DNA of 64,000 nt from the NCBI RefSeq assembly GCF_001673635.1, contig NZ_LZMH01000079.1, positions 23,223 through 87,222 on the forward strand, given 5' to 3'. Shown here piece after piece: positions 41,673 through 49,520 of the stretch. The number at the start of each line of letters is the position of its first letter. Within the stretch, counting starts at the first letter, position 1. Source of the DNA: Mycobacterium asiaticum. Its GTDB lineage: Bacteria > Actinomycetota > Actinomycetes > Mycobacteriales > Mycobacteriaceae. The notes beneath the pieces were generated by a model. The model saw only the letters and a list, made by a program, of their open reading frames with translations. It did no database searches and was not told the origin of the DNA. The translations under genes and the position numbers were made by a program.

Positions 41673-43444
41673 GCCCCGTCAACAGGTTTCGGCTTCGCGT
41701 CTATTCCCGATTCCTTGCGCTGCTGAGCGGTGATGGGCGCCGGCGCATCGGTGAGCGGATCGACACCGCCGCCGGTCTTCGGGAACGCGATCACCTCACG
41801 GATCGAGTCGAAACCGGCCAGCAGCGCGTTGATCCGGTCCCAGCCGAACGCGATGCCGCCATGCGGCGGCGCACCGAAAGTGAAGGCTTCCAACAGGAAT
41901 CCGAATTTCTCCTCGGCCTCGGCCTTGTCCAGACCCATCACCGCGAACACCCGTTCCTGAATATCCCGGCGGTGGATACGGATCGAACCGCCGCCGATCT
42001 CGTTGCCGTTGCAGACGATGTCGTAGGCGTCGGCGAGCGCGCCACCGGGATCGGACTCGATGCTGTCGTGGTACTCGGGCTTGGGGGAGGTGAACGCGTG
42101 GTGCACCGCGGTCCAGGCCCCGGAGCCGACGGCCACGTCGCCGGCGGCTGTCGCGTCGTCGGCGGGCTCGAACAGCGGCGGGTCCACCACCCACACGAAC
42201 GCCCATGCGGTCGGATCGATCAGGCCGAGCCGGTGCGCGATCTCAATGCGCGCCGCTCCCAATAGCCCGCGCGACGACTTCACCGGGCCGGCCGAGAAGA
42301 AGATGCAGTCCCCCGGACTCGCGCCTACGTGCGCGGCCAGGCCGTCGCGTTCGGCGTCGGACAGGTTCTTGGCCACCGGACCGGCCAGGGTGCCGTCGTC
42401 GCCGACCAACACATAGGCCAGCCCGCGGTGCCCGCGCTGCTTGGCCCATTCCTGCCAGCCATCGAGGGTGCGGCGCGGCTGCGATGCCCCGCCGGGCATC
42501 ACCACGGCACCCACATAGGGCGCCTGGAACACCCGGAAGGTGGTGTCGGAGAAGAACTCCGTGCACTCGACGAGCTCCAGCCCGAACCGCAGATCGGGTT
42601 TGTCGGAACCGAATCGGCGCATCGCGTCGGCGTAGGTCATCCGCGGGATGGGGGTCGGGATCTGGTAACCGATCAGCGCCCACAGCGCCGACAGGATCTC
42701 CTCGGAGATCGCGATGATGTCCTCGACGTCGACGAAGCTGAGCTCCATGTCGAGCTGGGTGAATTCCGGCTGACGGTCGGCACGGAAGTCCTCGTCGCGA
42801 TAGCAGCGCGCGATCTGGTAGTAGCGCTCCATGCCGGCGACCATCAGCAGCTGCTTGAACAGCTGCGGGCTCTGCGGCAACGCGTAGAACGTGCCCGGCC
42901 GCAGTCGCGCCGGTACCAGGAAATCGCGCGCCCCTTCTGGGGTCGAGCGGGTGATCGTGGGGGTTTCGACCTCGACGAAGTCGTGGCGCGCCAACACCTC
43001 GCGGGCAGCGGCATTCACCTTGGACCGCAGCCGGATAGCGGCGCCGGGACCATCACGCCGGAGGTCGAGGTAGCGGTACTTGAGCCGAAGTTCCTCGCCG
43101 GCGGGCTCGTCAAGCTGGAACGGCAGCGGCGCGCACTCCCCCAACACGGTCAGCGTGGCGGCGTTGACCTCGATCTCACCCGTCGCGATCTCAGGATTGG
43201 CGTTGCCCTCCGGGCGGATCTCCACGACGCCGGTGACCGCCACGCAGAACTCGGCGCGCAGCCGGTGCGCCTGCGCCAGCACCTCCGGTTCCCGGAACAC
43301 CACCTGTGCGACACCCGAGGCATCCCGCAGGTCGATGAAGATGACCCCGCCGTGATCGCGGCGGCGCGCCACCCAGCCGGCCAGCGTGACCTGCTGCCCG
43401 GCATCCCCATCGCGTAGCGAACCTGCGGCGTGGCTGCGCAGCAC
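41669..43444 (-). CDS. aspS: aspartyl-tRNA synthetase
   Basis: A 591-residue bacterial-type class IIb synthetase with an N-terminal OB-fold (GWVARRRDHGGVIFIDLRD), motif 2 in YYQIARCYRDEDFRADRQPE, and motif 3 in GIAFGWDRINALLAG. The GAD insertion domain lies between. In mycobacteria this enzyme is of the non-discriminating sort that also charges tRNA-Asn, corrected by GatCAB. That is known for the genus, not shown here. The GTG at 43444 has an AAGGAG site. It is coupled to the Ddn-like gene and divergent from the gene at 43518. Confidence 0.97.
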   Translation of the reverse strand: MLRSHAAGSLRDGDAGQQVTLAGWVARRRDHGGVIFIDLRDASGVAQVVFREPEVLAQAHRLRAEFCVAVTGVVEIRPEGNANPEIATGEIEVNAATLTVLGECAPLPFQLDEPAGEELRLKYRYLDLRRDGPGAAIRLRSKVNAAAREVLARHDFVEVETPTITRSTPEGARDFLVPARLRPGTFYALPQSPQLFKQLLMVAGMERYYQIARCYRDEDFRADRQPEFTQLDMELSFVDVEDIIAISEEILSALWALIGYQIPTPIPRMTYADAMRRFGSDKPDLRFGLELVECTEFFSDTTFRVFQAPYVGAVVMPGGASQPRRTLDGWQEWAKQRGHRGLAYVLVGDDGTLAGPVAKNLSDAERDGLAAHVGASPGDCIFFSAGPVKSSRGLLGAARIEIAHRLGLIDPTAWAFVWVVDPPLFEPADDATAAGDVAVGSGAWTAVHHAFTSPKPEYHDSIESDPGGALADAYDIVCNGNEIGGGSIRIHRRDIQERVFAVMGLDKAEAEEKFGFLLEAFTFGAPPHGGIAFGWDRINALLAGFDSIREVIAFPKTGGGVDPLTDAPAPITAQQRKESGIDAKPKPVDGA

Positions 43445-43505
43445 AAATACTCCTTTATCCAGGGCGAGAACGACTGCTCAGTCTAGAGGGCCGGTCCGGA
43501 CGCAG

Positions 43506-43511
43506 TACGTT
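43506..43511 (+). promoter_or_regulatory. -10 box for the 43518 gene
   Basis: TACGTT is followed by six bases (GGCTGC) and then ATC at 43518, the only reasonable start of the ketopantoate-reductase-like gene. The spacing is that of a leaderless mycobacterial promoter. Confidence 0.45.
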
Positions 43512-43517
43512 GGCTGC

Positions 43518-44414
43518 ATCGCAACGCACCCGAAAAACATCGCTGTCGTGGGGCCCGGTGCGGTCGGCACGACGATTGCAGCTCTGCTGCACGCCGCCGG
43601 TCACCGGGTCCTGTTGTGCGGCCACCGGCCCCGGTCCGGCGTCGAACTGCGTCCCGACGACGGGGAACCCATTGTGGTGCCCGAACCCGTGCATACCGAC
43701 CCGGCGGAGGTCAGCGGGCCGGTCGACGTGCTGATCCTGGCCGTGAAAGCAACCCACAACGAGCAGGCTCGCGGCTGGCTGGCGCGACTGTGCGACGAAC
43801 ACACGTTGGTGGCCGTTCTGCAGAACGGGGTGGAACAAATCGAGCAGGTGCAACCGCTGTGTCCCGCCTCGGCCGTGGTTCCGAGCAGCGTGTGGTTCTC
43901 CGCGGAGACGCAGCCCGAGGGCTGGGTGCGGCTGCGCGGCTCAGCGGTGCTGAAACTGCCGACCGGGCCGGCGGCGGAGGCGCTCGCCGAGCTGCTGCGC
44001 GGAGCGGGGTGTGTGGTGGACTGCGACCCCGACTTCACCACCGCGGCCTGGCGCAAACTGGTGGTCAACGCGCTGGCCGGGTTCATGGCGCTGACCGGTC
44101 GGCGCTCGGGAATGTTCCGCCGCGACGACGTCGCGCAACTGTCGCGCCGCTACGTCGCGGAGTGCCTGACGGTGGCCCGCGCCGAAGGCGCCGAGCTGGG
44201 CGACGAGGTGATCGAGGACTTGGTCAACCTGTTCCGGGCCGCGCCCGAGGACATGACCACGTCGATCCTGACCGACCGCGAAGCCCGCCGCAGGCTGGAA
44301 TGGGACCTGCGCAACGGCGTCATCATCCGCAAGGCCCGGGCGCACGGCCTGGCCACGCCGATCAGCGATGTGCTGGTGCCACTGCTGGCCGCGGCCAGCG
44401 ACGGCCCCGGTTAG
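43518..44414 (+). CDS. ketopantoate reductase/ApbA-like dehydrogenase (Rv2573 type) with apparent ATC start
   Basis: A 298-residue NADP-type enzyme of the PanE/ApbA family. The cofactor loop is NIAVVGPGAVGTTIAALLHAAG right at the N-terminus (first 20 residues contain the GxGxxG). The catalytic Lys lies in LAVKATHN, and WRKLVVNALAGFMALTGR matches the C-terminal domain. No ATG, GTG or TTG in frame precedes the Rossmann strand except a GTG at 43386 inside aspS. The position aligned with the M. tuberculosis ATG is ATC (43518-43520), directly after a leaderless-type -10 box. Either ATC starts translation, or the base is a mutation or sequencing error. Whether it makes pantoate or another hydroxy acid is unknown. 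Confidence 0.75.
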   Translation: MATHPKNIAVVGPGAVGTTIAALLHAAGHRVLLCGHRPRSGVELRPDDGEPIVVPEPVHTDPAEVSGPVDVLILAVKATHNEQARGWLARLCDEHTLVAVLQNGVEQIEQVQPLCPASAVVPSSVWFSAETQPEGWVRLRGSAVLKLPTGPAAEALAELLRGAGCVVDCDPDFTTAAWRKLVVNALAGFMALTGRRSGMFRRDDVAQLSRRYVAECLTVARAEGAELGDEVIEDLVNLFRAAPEDMTTSILTDREARRRLEWDLRNGVIIRKARAHGLATPISDVLVPLLAAASDGPG

Positions 44415-44422
44415 GGTGAGCC

Positions 44423-44926
44423 ATGCACCCGTGCGAGCGCGTCGATCTGGACTTCATCGAGAACGCACCCTTCCGCTTCCGCAACAGCGTCGACCTCGCC
44501 ATCACCCCCGAGCAGCTGTTCGAGGTGCTCGCTGACGCCGAGTCGTGGCCCCGGTGGGCCAAGGTGATCACGAAGGTGACCTGGACCAGCCCCGAGCCGC
44601 GCGGCATCGGCACCACCCGCACGGTCGAAATGCGCGGCGGAATCGTCGGCGACGAAGAGTTCATCGCCTGGGAACCGTTCACGCACATGGCCTTTCGTTT
44701 CAACGAGTGCTCGACGAAGGCCGTCGCCGCGTTCGCCGAGGATTACCGGGTCGAGGTCATCCCAGGTGGTTGCCGACTGACCTGGACGATGGTTCAGAGG
44801 CCCGCGCGCGGCGCCGGGCTGGGCATGGTGGTGTTCGGGCCGCTGCTCAACGTGACCCTGCGGCGATTCCTGCGCAATCTGCGCGGGTATACCGACACTC
44901 GATTCGCCGCTTCGCAACAGCATTAG
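44423..44926 (+). CDS. SRPBCC (START-like) family protein (Rv2574 type)
   Basis: A 167-residue protein of the polyketide cyclase/START fold, with the usual opening FRFRNSVDLAITPEQLFEVLADAESW and TVEMRGGIVGDEEFIAWEP. Its C-terminus GMVVFGPLLNVTLRRFLRNLRGYTD closes the hydrophobic cavity. Such proteins bind lipids or polyketide-like ligands, and no ligand can be named. It starts 8 bases after the 43518 gene with a GGGTG site, so it is in the same operon. Confidence 0.82.
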   Translation: MHPCERVDLDFIENAPFRFRNSVDLAITPEQLFEVLADAESWPRWAKVITKVTWTSPEPRGIGTTRTVEMRGGIVGDEEFIAWEPFTHMAFRFNECSTKAVAAFAEDYRVEVIPGGCRLTWTMVQRPARGAGLGMVVFGPLLNVTLRRFLRNLRGYTDTRFAASQQH

Positions 44927-44958
44927 GCTGGGTTCGCCGTGAGAATGGGGAGCATGCA

Positions 44959-45840
44959 ATGACCTTCAACGAGGGTATGCAGATCGATACCAGCAGCGCG
45001 TCATCGTCCGGCGGCGGCGGGATGGGCCGGATGGCCATCGGCGGCGGCATCGGCGGCCTGCTCCTCGTGGTGGTTGCCATGCTGCTCGGCGTCGACCCCG
45101 GCGGCGTGGTCAGCCAGCAGCCGCTGGACACCCGCGAAGACGTCGCGCCCGGCTTCGACCTGAGCCGGTGCAAGACCGGGGCGGACGCCAACAAGTATGT
45201 GCAGTGCCGCGTGGTCGCCACCAGCAACTCGCTGGACGCGGTATGGAAGCAGTTGATGCCCAACTACACACGTCCCCACCTGCGGCTGTTCAGCGGATCG
45301 GTGAGCACCGGGTGCGGCCCGGCCAGTAGCGACGTCGGCCCGTTCTATTGCCCGGTGGACAAGACCGCATACTTCGACACCGACTTCTTCCAGGTGCTGG
45401 TCACCCAATTCGGTTCCAGCGGAGGGCCTTTCGCCGAGGAGTACGTGGTTGCCCATGAGTACGGCCACCACGTGCAGAACCTGCTGGGCGTGCTGGGCCG
45501 CGCCCAGTCCGGGGCGAAGGGTGCCACCGGCAGTGGCGTGCGCACCGAGTTGCAGGCCGACTGTTATGCCGGGGTGTGGGCCCATTACGCCTCGACCGTC
45601 AAGCAGGAGAGCACCGGCGCGCCGTTCCTGGAACCGCTGAGCGACAAGGATATTCAGGATGCCTTGTCGGCGGCGGCCGCCGTGGGCGATGACCGCATTC
45701 AGGAGCAGGTGAACGGGCGCACCAACCCCGAATCCTGGACACACGGCTCATCGGCTCAGCGCCAGAAGTGGTTCACCACCGGATACCAGAGTGGTGACCC
45801 GAACAAGTGCGACACCTTCAAGACCAACGACCTGGGCTAG
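44959..45840 (+). CDS. membrane-anchored neutral zinc metalloprotease (Rv2575, YpfJ type)
   Basis: A 293-residue protease with a cytoplasmic N-terminus, one transmembrane helix at about residues 27-45 (IGGGIGGLLLVVVAMLLG), and an extracytoplasmic catalytic domain. The zinc motif is AEEYVVAHEYGHHVQNLLGV (HExxH), and ELQADCYAGVWAHY supplies the third ligand. Two pairs of cysteines (SRC, QCRV; GCGP, YCPV) suggest disulfides. Family YpfJ proteins have no defined substrate. ATG 44959 has a GGGGAG site. It is third in the operon after the SRPBCC protein, and the next gene is convergent after 6 bases. Confidence 0.88.
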   Translation: MTFNEGMQIDTSSASSSGGGGMGRMAIGGGIGGLLLVVVAMLLGVDPGGVVSQQPLDTREDVAPGFDLSRCKTGADANKYVQCRVVATSNSLDAVWKQLMPNYTRPHLRLFSGSVSTGCGPASSDVGPFYCPVDKTAYFDTDFFQVLVTQFGSSGGPFAEEYVVAHEYGHHVQNLLGVLGRAQSGAKGATGSGVRTELQADCYAGVWAHYASTVKQESTGAPFLEPLSDKDIQDALSAAAAVGDDRIQEQVNGRTNPESWTHGSSAQRQKWFTTGYQSGDPNKCDTFKTNDLG

Positions 45841-45846
45841 TCAGTT

Positions 45847-46728
45847 TCACGCACCCTTCAATAGATCCCGCAACTCACTACGGCCGGACTCGTCGAGCGG
45901 GAGCAGCGGCGCCCGCGGATCGCCGGCCGGCACACCGAGCAGCTCCAGGCCCGCCTTCACCGTCGTCGGCAGCCCCCCCGCCACGATGAACTGCAGCAAC
46001 GGCTTGAGGTCGTCGTAGAGAAGCTGGGCCTTCTCCAGGTCGCCGGCGCGTACCGCCATATACAGGTCGATGCACGGCTGAGCCCGCAAATTCGGTGCCG
46101 CCGTGCACCATCCGGCGGCGCCGACCTTCAGCGCGTCCAACACCAACGGGTTGCTGCCGTTGTAGAACGGCAGCCCGCCCTCGCTGAGCTCGGCGATGCG
46201 TTGCATCCGGGACAGGTCGCCGGTGGATTCCTTGACCATGGTGACGTTGTCGATGTCGGTGAACATCGAGACCAGCAGTTCGGGGCTCATGTCCACGCCG
46301 CTGGTCGCTGGGTTGTTGTAGGCCATGATCGGGATGTCGATCGACGCGCCGATGCTGCGGTAGTGCTGGGCGATCTCACGGTCGGTGAGCTTCCAGTAGG
46401 AGACCGGAAGAATCATGACCGCGTCCGCGCCCGCCTGTTGCGCGTACTGCGCGCGCCGAATTGTCTTGGCGGTGGTCACATCCGAGACGCCGACGATGAC
46501 GGGCACCCGACCGCTGACGGTGGCGACGGTGGCGTCGACGACCGTGTCGAACTCGGACTCGTCAAGGTAGGCGAGCTCGCCGGTGCTGCCCAGCGGAGCG
46601 ACGGCGTGCACGCCCGCGGACACCAGCCGCTCAACGAGACGGCCGTGGCGATCGGTGTCGATGCCGTCGGCGGAGAACGGCGTCACCGGGTAGGCGATGA
46701 TGCCGTGAATCTTCGGCGTGTCAGACAC
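45847..46728 (-). CDS. DapA-family lyase/synthase (NAL superfamily)
   Basis: A 293-residue TIM-barrel class I aldolase. The pyruvate-binding GSTGELAYLDESEF, the Tyr in IPIMAYNNPATSG and the Schiff-base Lys in VTMVKESTGDLSRM are all in place. The protein is not the lysine-pathway dapA of mycobacteria, which lies elsewhere in the genus, and the neighbouring class II aldolase points to sugar-acid or hydroxy-acid breakdown. Substrate unknown. It begins at GTG 46728, overlapping the aldolase stop by 8 bases. Its 3' end faces the protease gene with only 6 bases between. Confidence 0.85.
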   Translation of the reverse strand: MSDTPKIHGIIAYPVTPFSADGIDTDRHGRLVERLVSAGVHAVAPLGSTGELAYLDESEFDTVVDATVATVSGRVPVIVGVSDVTTAKTIRRAQYAQQAGADAVMILPVSYWKLTDREIAQHYRSIGASIDIPIMAYNNPATSGVDMSPELLVSMFTDIDNVTMVKESTGDLSRMQRIAELSEGGLPFYNGSNPLVLDALKVGAAGWCTAAPNLRAQPCIDLYMAVRAGDLEKAQLLYDDLKPLLQFIVAGGLPTTVKAGLELLGVPAGDPRAPLLPLDESGRSELRDLLKGA

Positions 46729-47524
46729 GGGCGGACTCCTCGATGGAGATGGCGTCGGGGTGGCGGACCAGGGCGCGGCGGGCGTAGTAGGCGAAGTTGG
46801 CCCGACTGCGCGCGGGCGTCAACGTCCAGTCGTGGGCCTCGCGGGCCAATTCCTCCGGCAGCTCTTTAACCGCGCCGGCGGCCATTGCGGCGAGTTGCAG
46901 TTTGGCGGCCCGCTCGATCAGCACCGCCAGCGAGCAGGCTTCCTCGATGCTGGCACCGGCCACCACCTGACCGTGATGCGCCAGCAGTGCCGCCTTCTTG
47001 TCACCGAGGGCGGCCGTGATGATCTCGCCCTCCTCGTTGCCCACCGGCACGCCCGGCCAGTTGGCCAGGAACGCGCAGTCGTCGTAGAGCGGGGTGGTGT
47101 CCATATGCGAGACGACCAGCGGCACCTCGAGCATCGACAGCGCCGCCACATGGAAGGGATGGGTATGCACGACGCACTGCACGTCCGGGCGCGCGCGGTA
47201 GATCCAGCTGTGAAAGCGGTTGGCGGGGTTGGCCATTCCGTCACCCTGCAGGACGTTGAGATCCTCGTCGACGAGCAGCAGGTTGTCTTCGGTGATCTCG
47301 TCAAAGCCCAGGCCGAGCCGCTGGGTGTAGTAGGTGCCGGCCTCCTCGGCACGGGCGGTGATCTGTCCCGCCAGCCCGGAATCGTGACCCGCATCGAACA
47401 GGGCCCGACACGTCAGCGCCAGCTTTTGGCGGGTGGTCAGGTCCGACTCGACTTTCTGGGCTGTCAGCCGCTCCTGGGCTCGCCGCATCAGCTCGGGTTT
47501 GGAGTGGGTGAAAGTCGTCGCCAT
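46721..47524 (-). CDS. class II aldolase/adducin family protein
   Basis: A 267-residue zinc-dependent aldolase or decarboxylase of the AraD/FucA type. The metal-binding VVHTHPFHVAALSML carries the HxH pair, the third His lies in ALLAHHGQVVAGAS, and the phosphate/substrate loop is GLAGQITAR with the downstream GLGFDEITEDNLLLVD. The ATG at 47524 follows a TACAGT -10 box by 7 bases with no ribosome site, consistent with a leaderless transcript. An inverted repeat overlapping this promoter suggests repression by the divergent XRE/cupin protein. Confidence 0.87.
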   Translation of the reverse strand: MATTFTHSKPELMRRAQERLTAQKVESDLTTRQKLALTCRALFDAGHDSGLAGQITARAEEAGTYYTQRLGLGFDEITEDNLLLVDEDLNVLQGDGMANPANRFHSWIYRARPDVQCVVHTHPFHVAALSMLEVPLVVSHMDTTPLYDDCAFLANWPGVPVGNEEGEIITAALGDKKAALLAHHGQVVAGASIEEACSLAVLIERAAKLQLAAMAAGAVKELPEELAREAHDWTLTPARSRANFAYYARRALVRHPDAISIEESARV

Positions 47525-47525
47525 G

Positions 47526-47559
47526 TGACACACTGTACCCAACAGGAAACTTTGTGTCA
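47526..47559. promoter_or_regulatory. inverted-repeat operator between aldolase and XRE/cupin regulator
   Basis: TGACACA (47526-47532) and TGTGTCA (47553-47559) are perfect inverted 7-base arms separated by 20 bases. The left arm overlaps the -10/start region of the leaderless aldolase gene (TACAGT, 47537 to 47532), and the right arm lies just upstream of the regulator's AAGGAGG site (47562-47568). Position and symmetry fit an autoregulated divergent operator. Confidence 0.55.
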
Positions 47560-47575
47560 TCAAGGAGGTCCGCCG

Positions 47576-48112
47576 ATGACGGCACTGCTGCGGGCGGTCC
47601 GCCGGCAACGCGGTCTGACGCTGGAGCGTCTCGCCGAACAGACCGGCCTGACCAAGAGCTACCTGTCCAAGATCGAACGCGGTCACAGCACGCCGTCTAT
47701 CGCGGTCGCGCTCAAGGTCGCGCGCGCACTCGACGTCGACGTAGGGCGGCTGTTCTCTGACGAGGCCAGCGCAGAGAAGATCACCATCGACCGGGCTCAG
47801 TCCGACGCCGCCGACGCCGACACCGGGCTAGACCGCTACCGCGCGCTGGCGCCGAGCATGCTCGGCAAATCCATGTCTCCGTTCCTGGTTCGACGCAGCG
47901 GAGCGCACTCCGACCTGCCACATGCCGAACACACCGGCCAGGAATTCGTGTTCGTCCATGCCGGAACGGTGGAGCTCGACTACGGCGACCAAACCATCAC
48001 GCTGGACACTGGTGACAGCGCCTACTTCGACGCGTCAGTCAGTCATAAGCTGCGCGCGGTCGGCACCGGCCCGGCCGAGGTCGTTGTCGTCACGCAGAAC
48101 GACTCCCGATAA
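47576..48112 (+). CDS. XRE-family regulator with C-terminal cupin domain
   Basis: A 178-residue transcription factor. The helix-turn-helix occupies about residues 5-60 (LRAVRRQRGLTLERLAEQTG, then KSYLSKIERGHSTPSI). The cupin_2 sensor domain follows at about 105-175 with HAEHTGQEFVFVHAGTVELD and LDTGDSAYFDASVSHKLRAV, where His and Glu could bind metal or ligand. It is divergent from the aldolase/DapA-like pair across a 51-base gap with an inverted repeat, so it most likely controls that pair and itself. A strong AAGGAGG site precedes the ATG at 47576. Confidence 0.9.
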   Translation: MTALLRAVRRQRGLTLERLAEQTGLTKSYLSKIERGHSTPSIAVALKVARALDVDVGRLFSDEASAEKITIDRAQSDAADADTGLDRYRALAPSMLGKSMSPFLVRRSGAHSDLPHAEHTGQEFVFVHAGTVELDYGDQTITLDTGDSAYFDASVSHKLRAVGTGPAEVVVVTQNDSR

Positions 48113-48116
48113 GCCG

Positions 48117-48554
48117 TTACCAGGGTCGGGTCGCACAGGTGACCGCGGTGGTGGCCTTCTGCGTCACTACAACCTGGCCGTCCACCGCGATCTCGCATTG
48201 CAACTCGGCAATGTTTCCCGAACTGCAGTCCGGCCAGCGGCAGGACCCACTTGCGGCGACGAACGCCCACTGATTCGGGTTAGCCAGGGTGGCGTTGTAG
48301 ACCACCGGCTCCCCGGCGCTGAATGTCGTTCCCGCGGTACTCATGAACTGTGACGAGTTGGCGTCGAAGGCCGCCTGGCTGGGCGGATCGCTGTTCATGT
48401 ACCGCACACTGCCGGTGAGATTGCCGGTGCTGGTGATCGTGTAGGTCACCTGGTGACCGGCGGGATCCGCATGTGCGGTCACCGGGACAAGACTCCCGAA
48501 AATTCCCGCAACCGCCAGCGCGGCCGCGCTCGCCACTATTCGCACGTTGGTCAT
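48117..48554 (-). CDS. secreted/membrane-anchored conserved protein (Rv2576c type)
   Basis: A 145-residue protein with a signal peptide (about residues 1-30, ending VTAHADPAG). The mature part contains YTITSTGNLTGSVRYMNSDP and four cysteines (SCRWPDCSSG, LQCEIAV, VTCATRP), suggesting disulfides. MmpS-like beta-sandwich folds with such openings are common in mycobacteria, so a similar fold is possible. The function is not known. ATG 48554 gives the signal peptide a normal start; longer in-frame starts cross the promoter of the divergent patatin gene. Confidence 0.72.
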   Translation of the reverse strand: MTNVRIVASAAALAVAGIFGSLVPVTAHADPAGHQVTYTITSTGNLTGSVRYMNSDPPSQAAFDANSSQFMSTAGTTFSAGEPVVYNATLANPNQWAFVAASGSCRWPDCSSGNIAELQCEIAVDGQVVVTQKATTAVTCATRPW

Positions 48555-48611
48555 ATCGGAAAAGCTACCCGATTCGTTACTTCGGCCATTTTCTGCGAAC
48601 GCCCCGGCGCC

Positions 48612-48617
48612 TACCAT
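48612..48617 (+). promoter_or_regulatory. -10 box of leaderless patatin gene
   Basis: TACCAT is followed by exactly six bases and then the GTG at 48624, with no ribosome site. This is the standard mycobacterial leaderless arrangement and supports this start over the longer frame. Confidence 0.5.
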
Positions 48618-48623
48618 GCAGCT

Positions 48624-49469
48624 GTGCCCACAGCATTCGTGTTGTCCGGGGGTGCGAGTCTCGGCGCGATCCACGCCGGAATGCTGCTTGCCTTGGCCGA
48701 CGCGGGGATCACGCCCGACCTGATCGTCGGCACGTCCGTCGGGGCGGTCAACGGCGGTTGGCTGGCATCCCGGTCCGACAGCGCTGGCATCCGCGGGCTG
48801 GCCGATCTGTGGATCTCGCTGTCGCGCAAACAGATTTTCCCGGCCCGCCCTATCGCCGGAGCACTCGGCATGTTCGGCCGCCGTACCCATCTGGTGCCCA
48901 ACGCCGGTCTACGCGCCCTGCTGGCGGAGAAGTTGGAGTTCACCCGGCTCGAGAACGCACCGACTCCCCTGCATGTGGTGGCGACGGACGTGATTTCGGG
49001 CACCGACGTGCTGTTGTCGTCGGGCGACGCCGTTGACGCCATCGCCGCCAGTGCCGCCATCCCGGGGATCTTTCCGCCCCTGCGTATCGACGGTCGTGAC
49101 CTGATGGACGGCGGCGTGGTGAACAACACGCCGGTCTCCCATGCGATCGCCCTGGGGGCCGACCAGATCTGGGTGTTGCCCACCGGGTACTCCTGCGACT
49201 TGCCGGCCGCGCCCAGGTCGGCGGCCAACATGGCGCTGCATGCGATGACCATCGCCCTGAACCACCGGCTCGCTGTCGATATCGCCCGCTTCGAAACCGA
49301 GTACGAGCTGCGCGTCATCCGGCCGCTGTGCCCGGTCTCCATCTCCGGTCTGGACTTCTCCCACGCGCCCGAGCTGATCGAACGGTCGGAGGCCGCAACC
49401 AAGGAATGGCTGGCCGCGAACCCGCCGACGGTCGGCCAAGCGGCGCTGCTGGAGCCGCACCGGCATTAG
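48624..49469 (+). CDS. patatin-like phospholipase
   Basis: A 281-residue hydrolase. The oxyanion loop GGASLG and the nucleophile motif GTSVG (VGTSVGAVNGGW, Ser near residue 39) are present, and the dyad Asp lies in DGGVVNNTPVSHA. This is the catalytic pattern of RssA/ExoU-like patatins, which cleave acyl esters of phospholipids. It has no cyclic-nucleotide domain, unlike the much larger Rv2565, which is missing from its usual place here. The GTG at 48624 is chosen from the leaderless promoter. Confidence 0.88.
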   Translation: MPTAFVLSGGASLGAIHAGMLLALADAGITPDLIVGTSVGAVNGGWLASRSDSAGIRGLADLWISLSRKQIFPARPIAGALGMFGRRTHLVPNAGLRALLAEKLEFTRLENAPTPLHVVATDVISGTDVLLSSGDAVDAIAASAAIPGIFPPLRIDGRDLMDGGVVNNTPVSHAIALGADQIWVLPTGYSCDLPAAPRSAANMALHAMTIALNHRLAVDIARFETEYELRVIRPLCPVSISGLDFSHAPELIERSEAATKEWLAANPPTVGQAALLEPHRH

Positions 49470-49520
49470 GTCGCGACCGAAGTTCCGCCGGCGTTCACCC
49501 GGTTCGGGTATGAAGCACCC

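Noticed and set aside
48453..48623. Upstream extension of the patatin frame
   Set aside because: It would overlap the divergent gene's signal peptide and lacks family similarity. The GTG at 48624 has a matching -10 box.
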